Below are positions 15,502 through 24,742 of a DNA stretch of 33,688 bases, piece by piece. Under the pieces are notes generated by a model. The model saw nothing but the letters and a program-made list of their open reading frames with translations. It was not told the DNA's origin and did not search any database. This stretch comes from a bacterium (GTDB lineage: Bacteria; Patescibacteriota; Microgenomatia; UBA10105; UBA927). Position 1 is the first letter of the stretch. The number at the start of each line of letters is the position of its first letter. The position numbers and the translations under genes were made by a program. The stretch spans positions 1 through 33,688 of the forward strand of contig JAKAFY010000016.1 of NCBI GenBank assembly GCA_021817785.1, written 5' to 3'.

Positions 15502-16564
15502 GAACATACTTCTTGAAAAAATCAGCGCGTTGTACCGCCGTCTTTCGCCGTCATTCCGCCGCCGGCTTATCGGCATAAGTGCCATCCTTATCCTCCTCAA
15601 CATCAGTGTCATTACCCTGACGTTTTATGGAGCTATGACAAACCCCACGCTGTTGGGGTTGGTGTTGCTCGCATACGGGCTGGGGTTGCGCCATGCAGTG
15701 GATGCCGATCATATCGCAGCCATAGACAATACGACGAGAAAGCTGATGTCAGACGGGCAGCGGCCGGTGGCCGTAGGATTTTTCTTTTCGTTGGGACACT
15801 CGACGATCGTCATACTGCTTTCGGTCATACTGGCAGTTTCTGCGTCTTTTGTCACCACCAACCTGCCGTCGCTTCGGGAAGCCGGTTCGGTGATCGGTAC
15901 GGGGGTGTCGAGCTTTTTCCTGTTGATGATCGGTATCATCAACCTCATTACGCTTATCGACATATTCAAACTCTGGTCCAATGTGACAAAGGGGAAAATC
16001 CGCAACGAACACGAGATCCATACGCACCTTCATGTCACCGGATTTCTTGCCAGGATTTTTACGCCGTTTCTTCGGGCGGTGACCAGAAGCTGGCACATGT
16101 ACTTCGTGGGGTTTCTGTTCGGACTGGGGTTTGATACGGCAAGCGAAGTAGGGTTGCTCAGTCTGTCCGCCGTCACCGGCGCGCGGGGAGTGCCCGTGTG
16201 GGAAGTGCTGCTGCTTCCCATGGCATTTACTGCCGGTATGTCCCTCATAGATACAATAGACGGCATCCTTATGCTCGGTGCGTACGGATGGGCATACCTT
16301 AACCCAATACGCAAGCTCTATTACAATATGAACATCACGCTTATTTCGGTGATCATTGCGCTGTTTATCGGAGGCATAGAGGCGCTGCAGCTTTTGAGCG
16401 GCCCGCTTCATCTTACCGGGCCGTTTTTCCGGTATGTGCAAAACATGAATATAGGAAATTTCGGCTATATCATCATCCTGACGTTTGTGCTGAGTTGGAT
16501 CGTATCCGTCCTGGTATATAAGATAAAGGGGTACGACCGGATAGATTTGTCCAAACGTCCATAA
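15500..16564 (+). CDS. Nickel/cobalt transporter, NiCoT family
   Basis: GLGLRHAVDADHIAAIDNTTRKLM signature (RHAVDADHI), FFFSLGHSTIV, LFGLGFDTASEVGLL. Confidence 0.93.
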   Translation: MNILLEKISALYRRLSPSFRRRLIGISAILILLNISVITLTFYGAMTNPTLLGLVLLAYGLGLRHAVDADHIAAIDNTTRKLMSDGQRPVAVGFFFSLGHSTIVILLSVILAVSASFVTTNLPSLREAGSVIGTGVSSFFLLMIGIINLITLIDIFKLWSNVTKGKIRNEHEIHTHLHVTGFLARIFTPFLRAVTRSWHMYFVGFLFGLGFDTASEVGLLSLSAVTGARGVPVWEVLLLPMAFTAGMSLIDTIDGILMLGAYGWAYLNPIRKLYYNMNITLISVIIALFIGGIEALQLLSGPLHLTGPFFRYVQNMNIGNFGYIIILTFVLSWIVSVLVYKIKGYDRIDLSKRP

Positions 16565-16579
16565 GTTTTTTTACACGTT

Positions 16580-17416
16580 ATGTTTACGACCGCCGTCATC
16601 GCGTTCCGGGAATTTTTGGAGGCGTTTCTTATCGTCGGGGTGTTTTTGGGTATTTCCAAAACGCTCCGTCTCCGGCGGGAATTGGAGATCATCCTTGCCG
16701 CAGCCGCCGGCATCGCAAGTTCCCTAGTTCTCGCCGTCTGCGTATATGCGTTGGGGGATCATGCCCGGTTGATATTCACCGAGCAAAATGCCGACCTGTT
16801 GGAAAGTTATCTTCTGATTTTTTCCGGGGCATTCATTGCATACGTCGCATTTTCCCTCCATGACACGGTACGCAAAAGCCGTGGGGGAAGCCTGCTTATG
16901 GCGCACAAAAAATTACAGCAGCGGGTATTTGACGCTTCATTATTTTTTACCATCGTATTCATCGTTTTGCGCGAAGGATTTGAAGTGGTACTTTTTACGG
17001 CAAGCGTCGCCCTGTTTTCCGGATTCATGCAAAACGTCGCGGGCGTGTTGGCAGGATTTGCCGCTGCCATGATCCTCGGATTATCCGTAAGTGTTGCATA
17101 TATACGGTTTCCGTTCGGCAGGATATTCCGGGTGACGGAATATATGATTATCTATCTGGGCGCAGTCCTAACCCAGCGCGGTGTTACGTTGTTACTGGAC
17201 ACGCAGTTTCATGTGCGGATGTCCCGGATGGTTCCGTTGCCGCTCGCATTTCTTCCGGCGGACGGCACATTTGCCGGGCATCTTATCCAGGGACTTTTTG
17301 GCATAGACCGGCAATTCAGCGTCGGCAGGCTGGGTATTATGCTGGTATATATGGGGGCCGTATACATCATATTTTTTCGGCGCAGGCTCCGCAGGATAGC
17401 GCGGGAAGTCGTATGA
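16580..17416 (+). CDS. FTR1-family iron permease
   Basis: Two REXXE-type motifs: FREFLEAFLIVGVFLG and LREGFEVVLFTASVALF; 7-TM-like. Confidence 0.88.
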   Translation: MFTTAVIAFREFLEAFLIVGVFLGISKTLRLRRELEIILAAAAGIASSLVLAVCVYALGDHARLIFTEQNADLLESYLLIFSGAFIAYVAFSLHDTVRKSRGGSLLMAHKKLQQRVFDASLFFTIVFIVLREGFEVVLFTASVALFSGFMQNVAGVLAGFAAAMILGLSVSVAYIRFPFGRIFRVTEYMIIYLGAVLTQRGVTLLLDTQFHVRMSRMVPLPLAFLPADGTFAGHLIQGLFGIDRQFSVGRLGIMLVYMGAVYIIFFRRRLRRIAREVV

Positions 17417-17455
17417 TATACTGATCAATACTATAGAAGATGTAGTAAAGAATCC

Positions 17456-17758
17456 ATGAATACAAAGCCGCATTGTCCCAGTGCCAATCTCCGGATGCTT
17501 GGTGATTATTGGACGCTTTCTGTCATCCAGGCATTACAGTCCGGCGAAAAGCGGTTTTGCGAAGTGGAGCGGACGCTTACCGGCATCAACCCGACCACAC
17601 TTACAAATAGGCTAAAGAAGTTGGAAAAATCGCTTATGATCAAACGCCGTGAAGAAACGGTGGACAAATTATCCGTGACCTACTCGCTGACCGAAAAAGG
17701 ACGCGCCGTACTTCCCGTCATACGGGAAATGGCACTATTCGCCTCTAAGTTTGCGTAA
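17456..17758 (+). CDS. HxlR-family transcriptional regulator
   Basis: CPSANLRMLGDYWTLSVIQALQSGEKRFCEVERTLTGINPTTLTNRLKKLEK..YSLTEKGRAVLPV winged-helix pattern. Confidence 0.9.
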   Translation: MNTKPHCPSANLRMLGDYWTLSVIQALQSGEKRFCEVERTLTGINPTTLTNRLKKLEKSLMIKRREETVDKLSVTYSLTEKGRAVLPVIREMALFASKFA

Positions 17759-17812
17759 TGGGTCGAGTGTACATATTGTTACAGCTCATTTTCAGATTCC
17801 CAGGCTAGTCTT

Positions 17813-17834
17813 AGGCATATGCCTGTGGTATAAA
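17813..17834 (+). promoter_or_regulatory. Perfect palindrome plus -10 box upstream of the DUF2079 gene
   Basis: AGGCATATGCCT (17813-17824), 4 nt before TATAAA (17829-17834); ATG at 17851. Confidence 0.5.
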
Positions 17835-17850
17835 ATAGCAACGTATTCTG

Positions 17851-19326
17851 ATGAACAGTGCTTATCTCTCTATTCACCGACTGATCAACCGCTGGACTCC
17901 ACGCAATATATTGTGGTTTGCCATCATAGGGTTCATGGTGTATTTTACCTTCGTTGCCTTTGCCAGACACGACAACTTCTATTCCCTGCGACTTGATTTA
18001 GGAAACATGGATCAGACGGTGTGGAATGTGCTGCACGGCAACGGGTTCACGCTTACGGATCCCATGGGGACTGCACAGGAATCCAGGCTGGCCGTCCACG
18101 CAGATTTTCTGATGATTCTGATGGCCCCGCTGTACCTTCTGTGGTCCAACCCGAAAATGCTGATCGTTGTCCAGGTAGTCATCGTGTGTCTGGGTGCGCT
18201 TCCGTTGTACTGGATCGTACGCGACAGGTTGAAGTCGCAAAAACTCGCGCTCCTTTTTGCATTGGGATACCTGTTGTATCCGCCGCTTGAGCGGATGATG
18301 CTTCATGATTTCCATGCGGTCGCATTGTCTACGACGTTCTTGCTGTTTGCCTACTGGTACATGATCAAAGAACGGTACGGATGGTTTGTGGTATTTGCCG
18401 TGCTTTCTGCATTCGGAAAAGAGCAGGTATGGCTTGCCGTAGGACTTATGGGGGTATACATCGCCATACGGAATAAACGGGTGGTATTGGGGCTGGTTAC
18501 CGCGGGGCTCGGGTTCTTTTTCTTTTATTACCTTTTTTGGAAGGCCATCCCGGCCGTGACTCCCGCGAGGCAGCATTTTGCCCTTACGTATTTATCGGAT
18601 TTCGGTGACCGTCAGAACGCCATCATAAAAAATATCATTGAGAACCCATGGTCGGTCATCCGTACGGCACTACTCCCGGACCGTCTGTATTATTATTTCC
18701 AGCTGCTGCTTCCCGTCGCATTTCTTCCTCTGTTTGCGCCGTGGGCGCTGCTGTTCGGAGCACACAGCATGCTTATCAATGTGCTGAGTAACAACACACT
18801 CATGCGCCAGATAGATTACCAATATACGAGCGATATCACGCCGTTTGTGTTTATCGCCGCGGCAGAAGGATATGCCGTTCTTCGCACGTGGCTTTCCCGC
18901 CTGCGGTATACGAATCATCATGTCCGGCTGTTACGGTGGCTGCCGGTTATCGTTATAACTACTATCGTCGGCACCTCCGTCGCATGGGGAGAATTGCCGA
19001 TGGAAATGCAATCGCGGTTTTTGTATTTTACGTCGTCCAAACCGGAAAACGAAACTATCCGCAGGGTAGAAGCCATGATGAAGCCGGTGTATACTGTGTC
19101 GGTAACGAATAATATCGGCGCGCATTTTTCCGAACGGAAATATCTGTATAATTTCCCACTGAATGCGCTTACCGCGGATTATTCGATAGCGCTGTTGGGA
19201 GACCAGTATGCATGGCCCAGCGGAGACGCACAAAAGGCAGCCGTGGACGCGTTATTAAAAAGCCCGGAGTATACGCTCGTCGTACATGAGAATGATTTTT
19301 ATGCCTTTAAACGGAAAGGATTATGA
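17851..19326 (+). CDS. DUF2079 multi-TM membrane protein
   Basis: DLGNMDQTVWNVLHGNGFTLTDP...LAVHADFLMILMAPLYLLW and LHDFHAVAL motifs. Confidence 0.85.
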   Translation: MNSAYLSIHRLINRWTPRNILWFAIIGFMVYFTFVAFARHDNFYSLRLDLGNMDQTVWNVLHGNGFTLTDPMGTAQESRLAVHADFLMILMAPLYLLWSNPKMLIVVQVVIVCLGALPLYWIVRDRLKSQKLALLFALGYLLYPPLERMMLHDFHAVALSTTFLLFAYWYMIKERYGWFVVFAVLSAFGKEQVWLAVGLMGVYIAIRNKRVVLGLVTAGLGFFFFYYLFWKAIPAVTPARQHFALTYLSDFGDRQNAIIKNIIENPWSVIRTALLPDRLYYYFQLLLPVAFLPLFAPWALLFGAHSMLINVLSNNTLMRQIDYQYTSDITPFVFIAAAEGYAVLRTWLSRLRYTNHHVRLLRWLPVIVITTIVGTSVAWGELPMEMQSRFLYFTSSKPENETIRRVEAMMKPVYTVSVTNNIGAHFSERKYLYNFPLNALTADYSIALLGDQYAWPSGDAQKAAVDALLKSPEYTLVVHENDFYAFKRKGL

Positions 19327-20279
19327 TGAAACGCACTCCCACTATGAAACAACGGACGGTCAGTTTCGTCATCCCCGTCTATAACGAGCGGCCAAGCCTG
19401 CGGGAACTTACGGCGTCCATCAAAAAAGTGTCCGCGGCGAAGGATTGGGCGCCGGAATATATCTTCGTGGACGACGGAAGCACCGACGGATCGTTTGATG
19501 AGCTTATCGCATTCAAAAAAGTCTCAAAAGACCCCGTGACGATCATCCGTTTCCGAAAAAATTGCGGCAAATCCATGGCGCTTGCGGAAGCGTTCCGTAT
19601 CGCCCGCGGAGACGTACTGGTGACGCTGGATGCGGATTTACAGGACGACCCGAGGGAGATTCCCAAACTCATGGCCAAGCTGGACGAAGGGTACGGACTG
19701 GTCGTCGGATGGAGAAAAGACCGGCAGGATCATCAGAACAAGCTTCGGTTGTCCCGTTTTTTTAACCGGGTAGTTGCCGTATCCTCCCGCGTCCCGCTCC
19801 ACGACATGAATTGCGGCATGAAAGTCATGCGGCGGGCAGTCGCGGAAGAAATAGACGTCTACGGGGAGCTCCATCGTTTTATCCCGGTACTGGCTGCCGC
19901 CCGGGGATTTACCGTTTCCGAAGTCGAAATCGTCCATCACGCCCGGAAATACGGTGAGTCGAAATTCGGGAACACCCGCATATTCCGCGCGCCGTTTGAT
20001 CTCATGACGACATTATTTCTGACGACCTTCCGGACAAGGCCGTTGCAGATATTCGGCCCCGTCGGCATTTCCTTTATCGGGGTAGGGAGTGTCGCGCTCA
20101 TATATCTATCCGTTCTTCATTTTTTGGGGACGTCGATCGGGCGGAGGCCGCTCCTGTTTTTCGGGATCCTGCTTATTCTTTTCGGCGTACAATTGCTGTC
20201 AACCGGTTTGATAGGGGAGCTTATTACCAAGGCAAATATCCGCAAAGAAACCGGTCCGATCGAGGAGATTATCACCTGA
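19323..20279 (+). CDS. Glycosyltransferase family 2 (DPM1/ArnC-like) with C-terminal TMs
   Basis: VSFVIPVYNERPSLRELTASI, FVDDGSTDGS, LDADLQDDPREIPKL; overlaps the DUF2079 stop by 4 nt. Confidence 0.93.
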   Translation: MMKRTPTMKQRTVSFVIPVYNERPSLRELTASIKKVSAAKDWAPEYIFVDDGSTDGSFDELIAFKKVSKDPVTIIRFRKNCGKSMALAEAFRIARGDVLVTLDADLQDDPREIPKLMAKLDEGYGLVVGWRKDRQDHQNKLRLSRFFNRVVAVSSRVPLHDMNCGMKVMRRAVAEEIDVYGELHRFIPVLAAARGFTVSEVEIVHHARKYGESKFGNTRIFRAPFDLMTTLFLTTFRTRPLQIFGPVGISFIGVGSVALIYLSVLHFLGTSIGRRPLLFFGILLILFGVQLLSTGLIGELITKANIRKETGPIEEIIT

Positions 20280-20348
20280 TGTACGCGTGAAGCATTGTAT
20301 GCTTTTTTACAGGTGTTTTTCAGCGGACGTGCGATACTATATCACGAT

Positions 20349-20879
20349 ATGAAAAAATTCTTTTTATCCCTTTCGGTCATCGCTGCGTTTGTCGTCTATT
20401 CGGTGATCCGGCAGGGGCCGGACGGCATCCAGCCTGCGACGACGCCATTGGCAGGAGACATCCCCACACCAAGTCCCGAACCGTCGGCCACACCGCAACC
20501 GGTAGTTCCTACCAGTGCGCCTTCCGTCAATACTCCGCCCGCCGTAGCCCCTACGTCTCCTCCGCCCGCTCCGACCAAAGCGCCGTCCAAAGGGCAGTAT
20601 ACCGATGGCACCTATACCGGGGATGTGTTTGATGCGTTTTATGGAAACGTACAGGTACAGGCAGTCGTTTCCGGCGGGAAGATTACGGATGTCCGGTTTT
20701 TGCAGTATCCCAACGACCGCGGGACATCTATAGAAATAAATTCCCAGGCAATGCCGATGTTACGGGCGGAAGCCATACAGGCCCAAAGCGCAAATGTCGA
20801 CGCCATTTCCGGCGCATCAGATACGAGCAGTGCGTTTATCCAATCGCTGGGAACCGCTCTTACGAAAGCAAAAGTATGA
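20349..20879 (+). CDS. Membrane-anchored FMN-binding-domain protein (NqrC/RnfG-type flavoprotein)
   Basis: N-terminal TM, long Pro/Thr-rich linker, then YTGDVFDAFYGNVQVQAVVSGGKITDVRFLQYPND..SGASDTSSAFIQSL flavinylation-type motif. Confidence 0.87.
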   Translation: MKKFFLSLSVIAAFVVYSVIRQGPDGIQPATTPLAGDIPTPSPEPSATPQPVVPTSAPSVNTPPAVAPTSPPPAPTKAPSKGQYTDGTYTGDVFDAFYGNVQVQAVVSGGKITDVRFLQYPNDRGTSIEINSQAMPMLRAEAIQAQSANVDAISGASDTSSAFIQSLGTALTKAKV

Positions 20880-21643
20880 AACAGACACGTATATTGTGGG
20901 ACATGCCCATCACAGTAGAGTTGCGCGACGGAGAGGGGAGCGCCTGCGATATCGAAGCGGTCTATGGATATTTCCGCCATGTGGACGACGTATTCAGCAC
21001 GTTTAAAAAAAGCAGCGAAATTTCCCGTATCAACCGTGGGGAGGTCGCCGCTTCTGACTGGAGCCGGGAATGTTCGGAGGTCATACGGCTTTGTGAAGCC
21101 ACCAAACGGCAGACCGGCGGATTTTTTTCCCATATGCATCACGGAATCGTGGATCCGTTGGGGATGGTAAAAGGATGGGCCATACACAATGCAGCAGATG
21201 CACTGCGGAGGAATAACGTCAACAATTTTTATATCGATGCCGGCGGGGATATGGAAATAAGCGGTCATCGCCAGACCAACGAACCGTGGCGCATAGGAAT
21301 ACGGGATCCGTTTCATCGGGGTGCGATCGTAAAAACGCTCGCGTTATCCGACTGCGGGATCGCAACCAGTGGCACTTATATACGCGGCGACCACATCTAT
21401 GATCCCGTCGGAAAACGGGCTGCAGTTTCCGATGTGGTAAGTCTTACCGTGGTGGGACCGAATGCGTATGAAGCGGACCGGTTTGCGACGGCAGCATTCG
21501 CAATGGGCGAAAAAGGCATAAAATTTATCTTGGCGCTGCCCGGCTTTGAAGGATATCAGATCAATGCGCGCGGGATTGCGACATTTACTCCGGGATTTGA
21601 ACGGTTTGTGGCAACATATGAACTACATCATTGGGCTCGTTGA
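20876..21643 (+). CDS. apbE: ApbE-like FAD:protein FMN transferase (no signal peptide visible)
   Basis: DVFSTFKKSSEISRIN, VDPLGMVKGWAI, NFYIDAGGDMEISG, GIATSGTYIRG..IYDPVGKRA; ATG overlaps the upstream stop (ATGA). Confidence 0.9.
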   Translation: MKQTRILWDMPITVELRDGEGSACDIEAVYGYFRHVDDVFSTFKKSSEISRINRGEVAASDWSRECSEVIRLCEATKRQTGGFFSHMHHGIVDPLGMVKGWAIHNAADALRRNNVNNFYIDAGGDMEISGHRQTNEPWRIGIRDPFHRGAIVKTLALSDCGIATSGTYIRGDHIYDPVGKRAAVSDVVSLTVVGPNAYEADRFATAAFAMGEKGIKFILALPGFEGYQINARGIATFTPGFERFVATYELHHWAR

Positions 21644-23147
21644 TTCGGTACTGGACAGGATTACGATGTACAGGGTGATCCTGTATTATCTCGTGGCACT
21701 TATTGTCATCGCCATGGGGTTTGCATCGTTTGGGTTCATTCCCTTTGATCCGGTATACATCGGGCTGTCCGCGTTGTTTTTTGTATTTTTCAGTGAGTGG
21801 GTGAACGATATTTTTTCGCGTGTATTTGAAGTGCCGGTGAACATGGAATCCACGACGATCACCGCGCTTATCCTGGCCTGTATCGTACCTCCTGCCCGGC
21901 ATCTTGTGGATTTTGTTCCTCTTGCTGCGATAGCGGCAGTCGCGGTCTCGTCCAAATTTATCCTGGCTATCAACAGAAAGCATCTTTTTAACCCGGCGGC
22001 CGTGGCTGTCGCTATTTCCGGCGTCGCGTTTCATGCGCCGGCGACCTGGTGGATAGGCAATCCCGCCATGACGGCATTCGTGGCGATCGGAGGGCTTCTG
22101 ATGGTGCGCAAGCTCCGCAGGGAATCGATGGTATGGGCGTTTATGGCAGTGGTGATCGTCGTTGCGTCGGTATTTACCGCATTAAAGGGCGGCAATATTG
22201 CCTCCCTTACCTCGCGGCTCTTTCTGCATTCCTCACTGTTGTTTTTGGCATTTGTGATGCTTACGGAACCCATGACCAGTCCCCATACGGCGGATCTGCA
22301 GATCGTATTCGGCGCCATCGTCGGGTTTCTGTTCGTGCCGGATATCCATATCGGATCCTGGTATACGACTCCGGAAATTGCGCTTCTTATGGGAAATGCG
22401 TATGCCTATGTCGTCAGTCCGAAAGACAAACTCGTCTTGTACCTCAAAGAAAAAATACTGCATTCGTCGGATGTTATAGACTTTATCTTTACCGTGCCGA
22501 AGCAGCTGAATTTTACCCCCGGCCAATATATGGAATGGACGGTGCCGCACAAAGGTCCGGACACCCGGGGCAACCGCCGGTATTTTACCCTGGCGTCATC
22601 GCCGACGGAGCCGGAACTCCGTCTGGGCATAAAATTTTATGCACGGTCCAGTACATACAAAAAAGCCCTGTTGGAACTTTCCGCGACCACGCCTATCGTG
22701 GCGGCGCAGCGGGCAGGGGATTTTGTATTGCCCAAAGATCCGAAACAGAAAATCGTGTTTATAGCAGGCGGCATCGGCATCACGCCATACCGGAGCATGA
22801 TCAAATATCTGGTAGATACCCAGCAGCCGCGGGATATCGTCCTGTTTTATGCGAATAAAACGGTGAAAGATATCGTCTATCAGGATACGTTCCAGGAGGC
22901 ATATGAACGCCTTGGTATACGGACGATCTACACGCTGACGGATGCGACCGCGCTGCCGGCAGGCTGGCGGGGGAAAACCGGAAGGATAGACGGCGCGATG
23001 ATTACCTCGGAGGTTCCGGATTTCCACGAACGGCTGTTTTATCTTTCCGGACCGTACGCCATGGTGCACGGGTTTGAGGAAACGCTCCTGCGTCTCGGGG
23101 TATCAAAAAAGATGATCAAAAAAGATTTTTTCCCCGGATTTGTCTAA
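21618..23147 (+). CDS. NqrB/RnfD-like membrane domain fused to a ferredoxin-NADP reductase-type FAD/NAD domain
   Basis: N-terminal multi-TM with KHLFNPAAVAVA and LTEPMTSPHTADLQIVFGAIVGFLF (RnfD-like); C-terminal RRYFTLASSP (FAD) and FIAGGIGITPYRSM (NAD). Confidence 0.88.
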   Translation: MNYIIGLVDSVLDRITMYRVILYYLVALIVIAMGFASFGFIPFDPVYIGLSALFFVFFSEWVNDIFSRVFEVPVNMESTTITALILACIVPPARHLVDFVPLAAIAAVAVSSKFILAINRKHLFNPAAVAVAISGVAFHAPATWWIGNPAMTAFVAIGGLLMVRKLRRESMVWAFMAVVIVVASVFTALKGGNIASLTSRLFLHSSLLFLAFVMLTEPMTSPHTADLQIVFGAIVGFLFVPDIHIGSWYTTPEIALLMGNAYAYVVSPKDKLVLYLKEKILHSSDVIDFIFTVPKQLNFTPGQYMEWTVPHKGPDTRGNRRYFTLASSPTEPELRLGIKFYARSSTYKKALLELSATTPIVAAQRAGDFVLPKDPKQKIVFIAGGIGITPYRSMIKYLVDTQQPRDIVLFYANKTVKDIVYQDTFQEAYERLGIRTIYTLTDATALPAGWRGKTGRIDGAMITSEVPDFHERLFYLSGPYAMVHGFEETLLRLGVSKKMIKKDFFPGFV

Positions 23148-23234
23148 AAGTGTAGGATATCGTACGTTATATTCCCCAACGACGCGCGTATAATCAAGTC
23201 AGTACTAAACGTATTGTTTCCCAAAGGAGGCACT

Positions 23235-23609
23235 ATGACCGGATATGTCGCGAACATCGAGAAATTGTCGCAGGATAACACGTACTTTCGGCAGGTACTT
23301 TTTACCGCCACGCATAGCCAGTTGGTCGTCATGGCGATCCAGCCCGGGGAAGATATCGGTATGGAAACGCATCCGGAACACGATCAGTTTATCCGGATAG
23401 AATCAGGGAACGGGAAAGCGATGTTAAACGGCGAAGAATCCGTGCTCACAGCGGGATATGCCGTCGTAATTCCTGCGGGGACGGAACACAACATTATAAA
23501 TACCGGCGACAGTGTCATGAAGCTATATACGCTTTATACGCCGCCGGAACACAAAGACGGCACTATTCATAAAACAAAAGCAGAAGCGTTGGCTTCCCAT
23601 CACGAATAA
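23235..23609 (+). CDS. Cupin-domain protein
   Basis: ETHPEHDQFIRIESGNGKAMLNGEES..VIPAGTEHNIINTG; promoter TATAAT (about 23190) and AAAGGAGG RBS. Confidence 0.92.
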   Translation: MTGYVANIEKLSQDNTYFRQVLFTATHSQLVVMAIQPGEDIGMETHPEHDQFIRIESGNGKAMLNGEESVLTAGYAVVIPAGTEHNIINTGDSVMKLYTLYTPPEHKDGTIHKTKAEALASHHE

Positions 23610-24697
23610 AGCGCCGTTTCCCGTTTTGCTGTCTGCCAGGCTGACAGGTGCCCAGCGATATGCCGGATATGCGCGTCTGTTACATGAAAGCCAAGCGGCA
23701 GAAACAGGACGCCACGGTTTTTACTCCAGGGAGCATCAGGAAATTTATACCAGACGACTACGCCGTGCCGGTGAAGGTAGCGGATGAGCGACGGATCCGG
23801 TGTTTTGCAAAACCCCAGAGGATACACGTGGAGCTTCCCGTAGTCTTGTTTCGGAATCCGTATGCCATAAAACGGATGCGCAAGTGCCGACAGATATGTC
23901 CGGTAGAGCGCCACCTGCCGCGCCTTATGACGCTCAATCCGTTTGAAATCAAACCGGTCCAGAAACCATGATGCCCATCCGAAACCGCGCGTGGGCACAA
24001 ACCGGTCTCCGATGATGTCGTCGTGTTTTTTGAGTATGTTCGTGTGTGCAAACCGTATGAGACGCGCTGATCGGAACGTCATCGCCGTGACGAACAGCAG
24101 TCGGAACAGGACATAATATCCCGCGGAGGCAATAGCATACCGGTTGAATACGGAATATCTCTTTGTGACGTTTGGTAATTTTTTTCTCGTATACATATGG
24201 CTTCCCGGCAGGGGGCTTACTTTGCGCAGACTATCCATGACATAGTGGGTGCTTCGGCGTATCGTGACCGTCGACGGGTCAAGCAGCCGGTGCACGCAAT
24301 CTTCTATGATGATTGTTTCTTTGGGTAGCGCGCGCATCCACGAAGGTTTGTGTACGGTCATAGACCGGATGCCGCACGCATGAAAGATAATGATGACGCC
24401 AGGTGAGTAGCGGCGGACGAAACGATACAACCGGTCCGGACGTATCTGGAAGTTGTCATCCAGCGGATAAAAAACGGGCCGGTATCCGTGATGTCTGATG
24501 TTGTCGATTACGTCCATGCAGTAGAAATCCGGAACCAGGATGACGGAACCCCGGGGCAGGGCGTATTGCTGCAGCAGATCCCAGAGGCCGTCTTCAAACG
24601 AGTGATACGCGTATCGTATGATGCCCGGTGATACGGATGTTTTCCGGAATGAAAGAAACGGAAACAGCCATGGTTGGTAATAGTTGGTCGTAAGCAT
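23600..24697 (-). CDS. DegT/DnrJ/EryC1-like PLP-dependent aminotransferase-fold protein
   Basis: ALPRGSVILVPDFYCMDVIDNIRHHGYRPVFYPLDDNFQI, IIIEDCVHRLL, VMDSLRKVSPLPGSHMY (candidate PLP lysine). Confidence 0.65.
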   Translation of the reverse strand: MLTTNYYQPWLFPFLSFRKTSVSPGIIRYAYHSFEDGLWDLLQQYALPRGSVILVPDFYCMDVIDNIRHHGYRPVFYPLDDNFQIRPDRLYRFVRRYSPGVIIIFHACGIRSMTVHKPSWMRALPKETIIIEDCVHRLLDPSTVTIRRSTHYVMDSLRKVSPLPGSHMYTRKKLPNVTKRYSVFNRYAIASAGYYVLFRLLFVTAMTFRSARLIRFAHTNILKKHDDIIGDRFVPTRGFGWASWFLDRFDFKRIERHKARQVALYRTYLSALAHPFYGIRIPKQDYGKLHVYPLGFCKTPDPSLIRYLHRHGVVVWYKFPDAPWSKNRGVLFLPLGFHVTDAHIRHIAGHLSAWQTAKRETALYS

Positions 24698-24742
24698 AGG
24701 AACGGAAAAGAATACACAAGGGAAGCGTTGTCCTGAGGGGGA

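Noticed and set aside
15749-16441. 230-aa minus-strand ORF opposite the NiCoT gene
   Set aside because: Antisense shadow ORF; highly basic, H/R/K/Q-rich translation typical of GC-biased reverse frames.
22049-22858. 269-aa out-of-frame ORF within the NqrB/RnfD-FNR fusion
   Set aside because: Same-strand alternate frame of a well-supported gene; no domain recognised.
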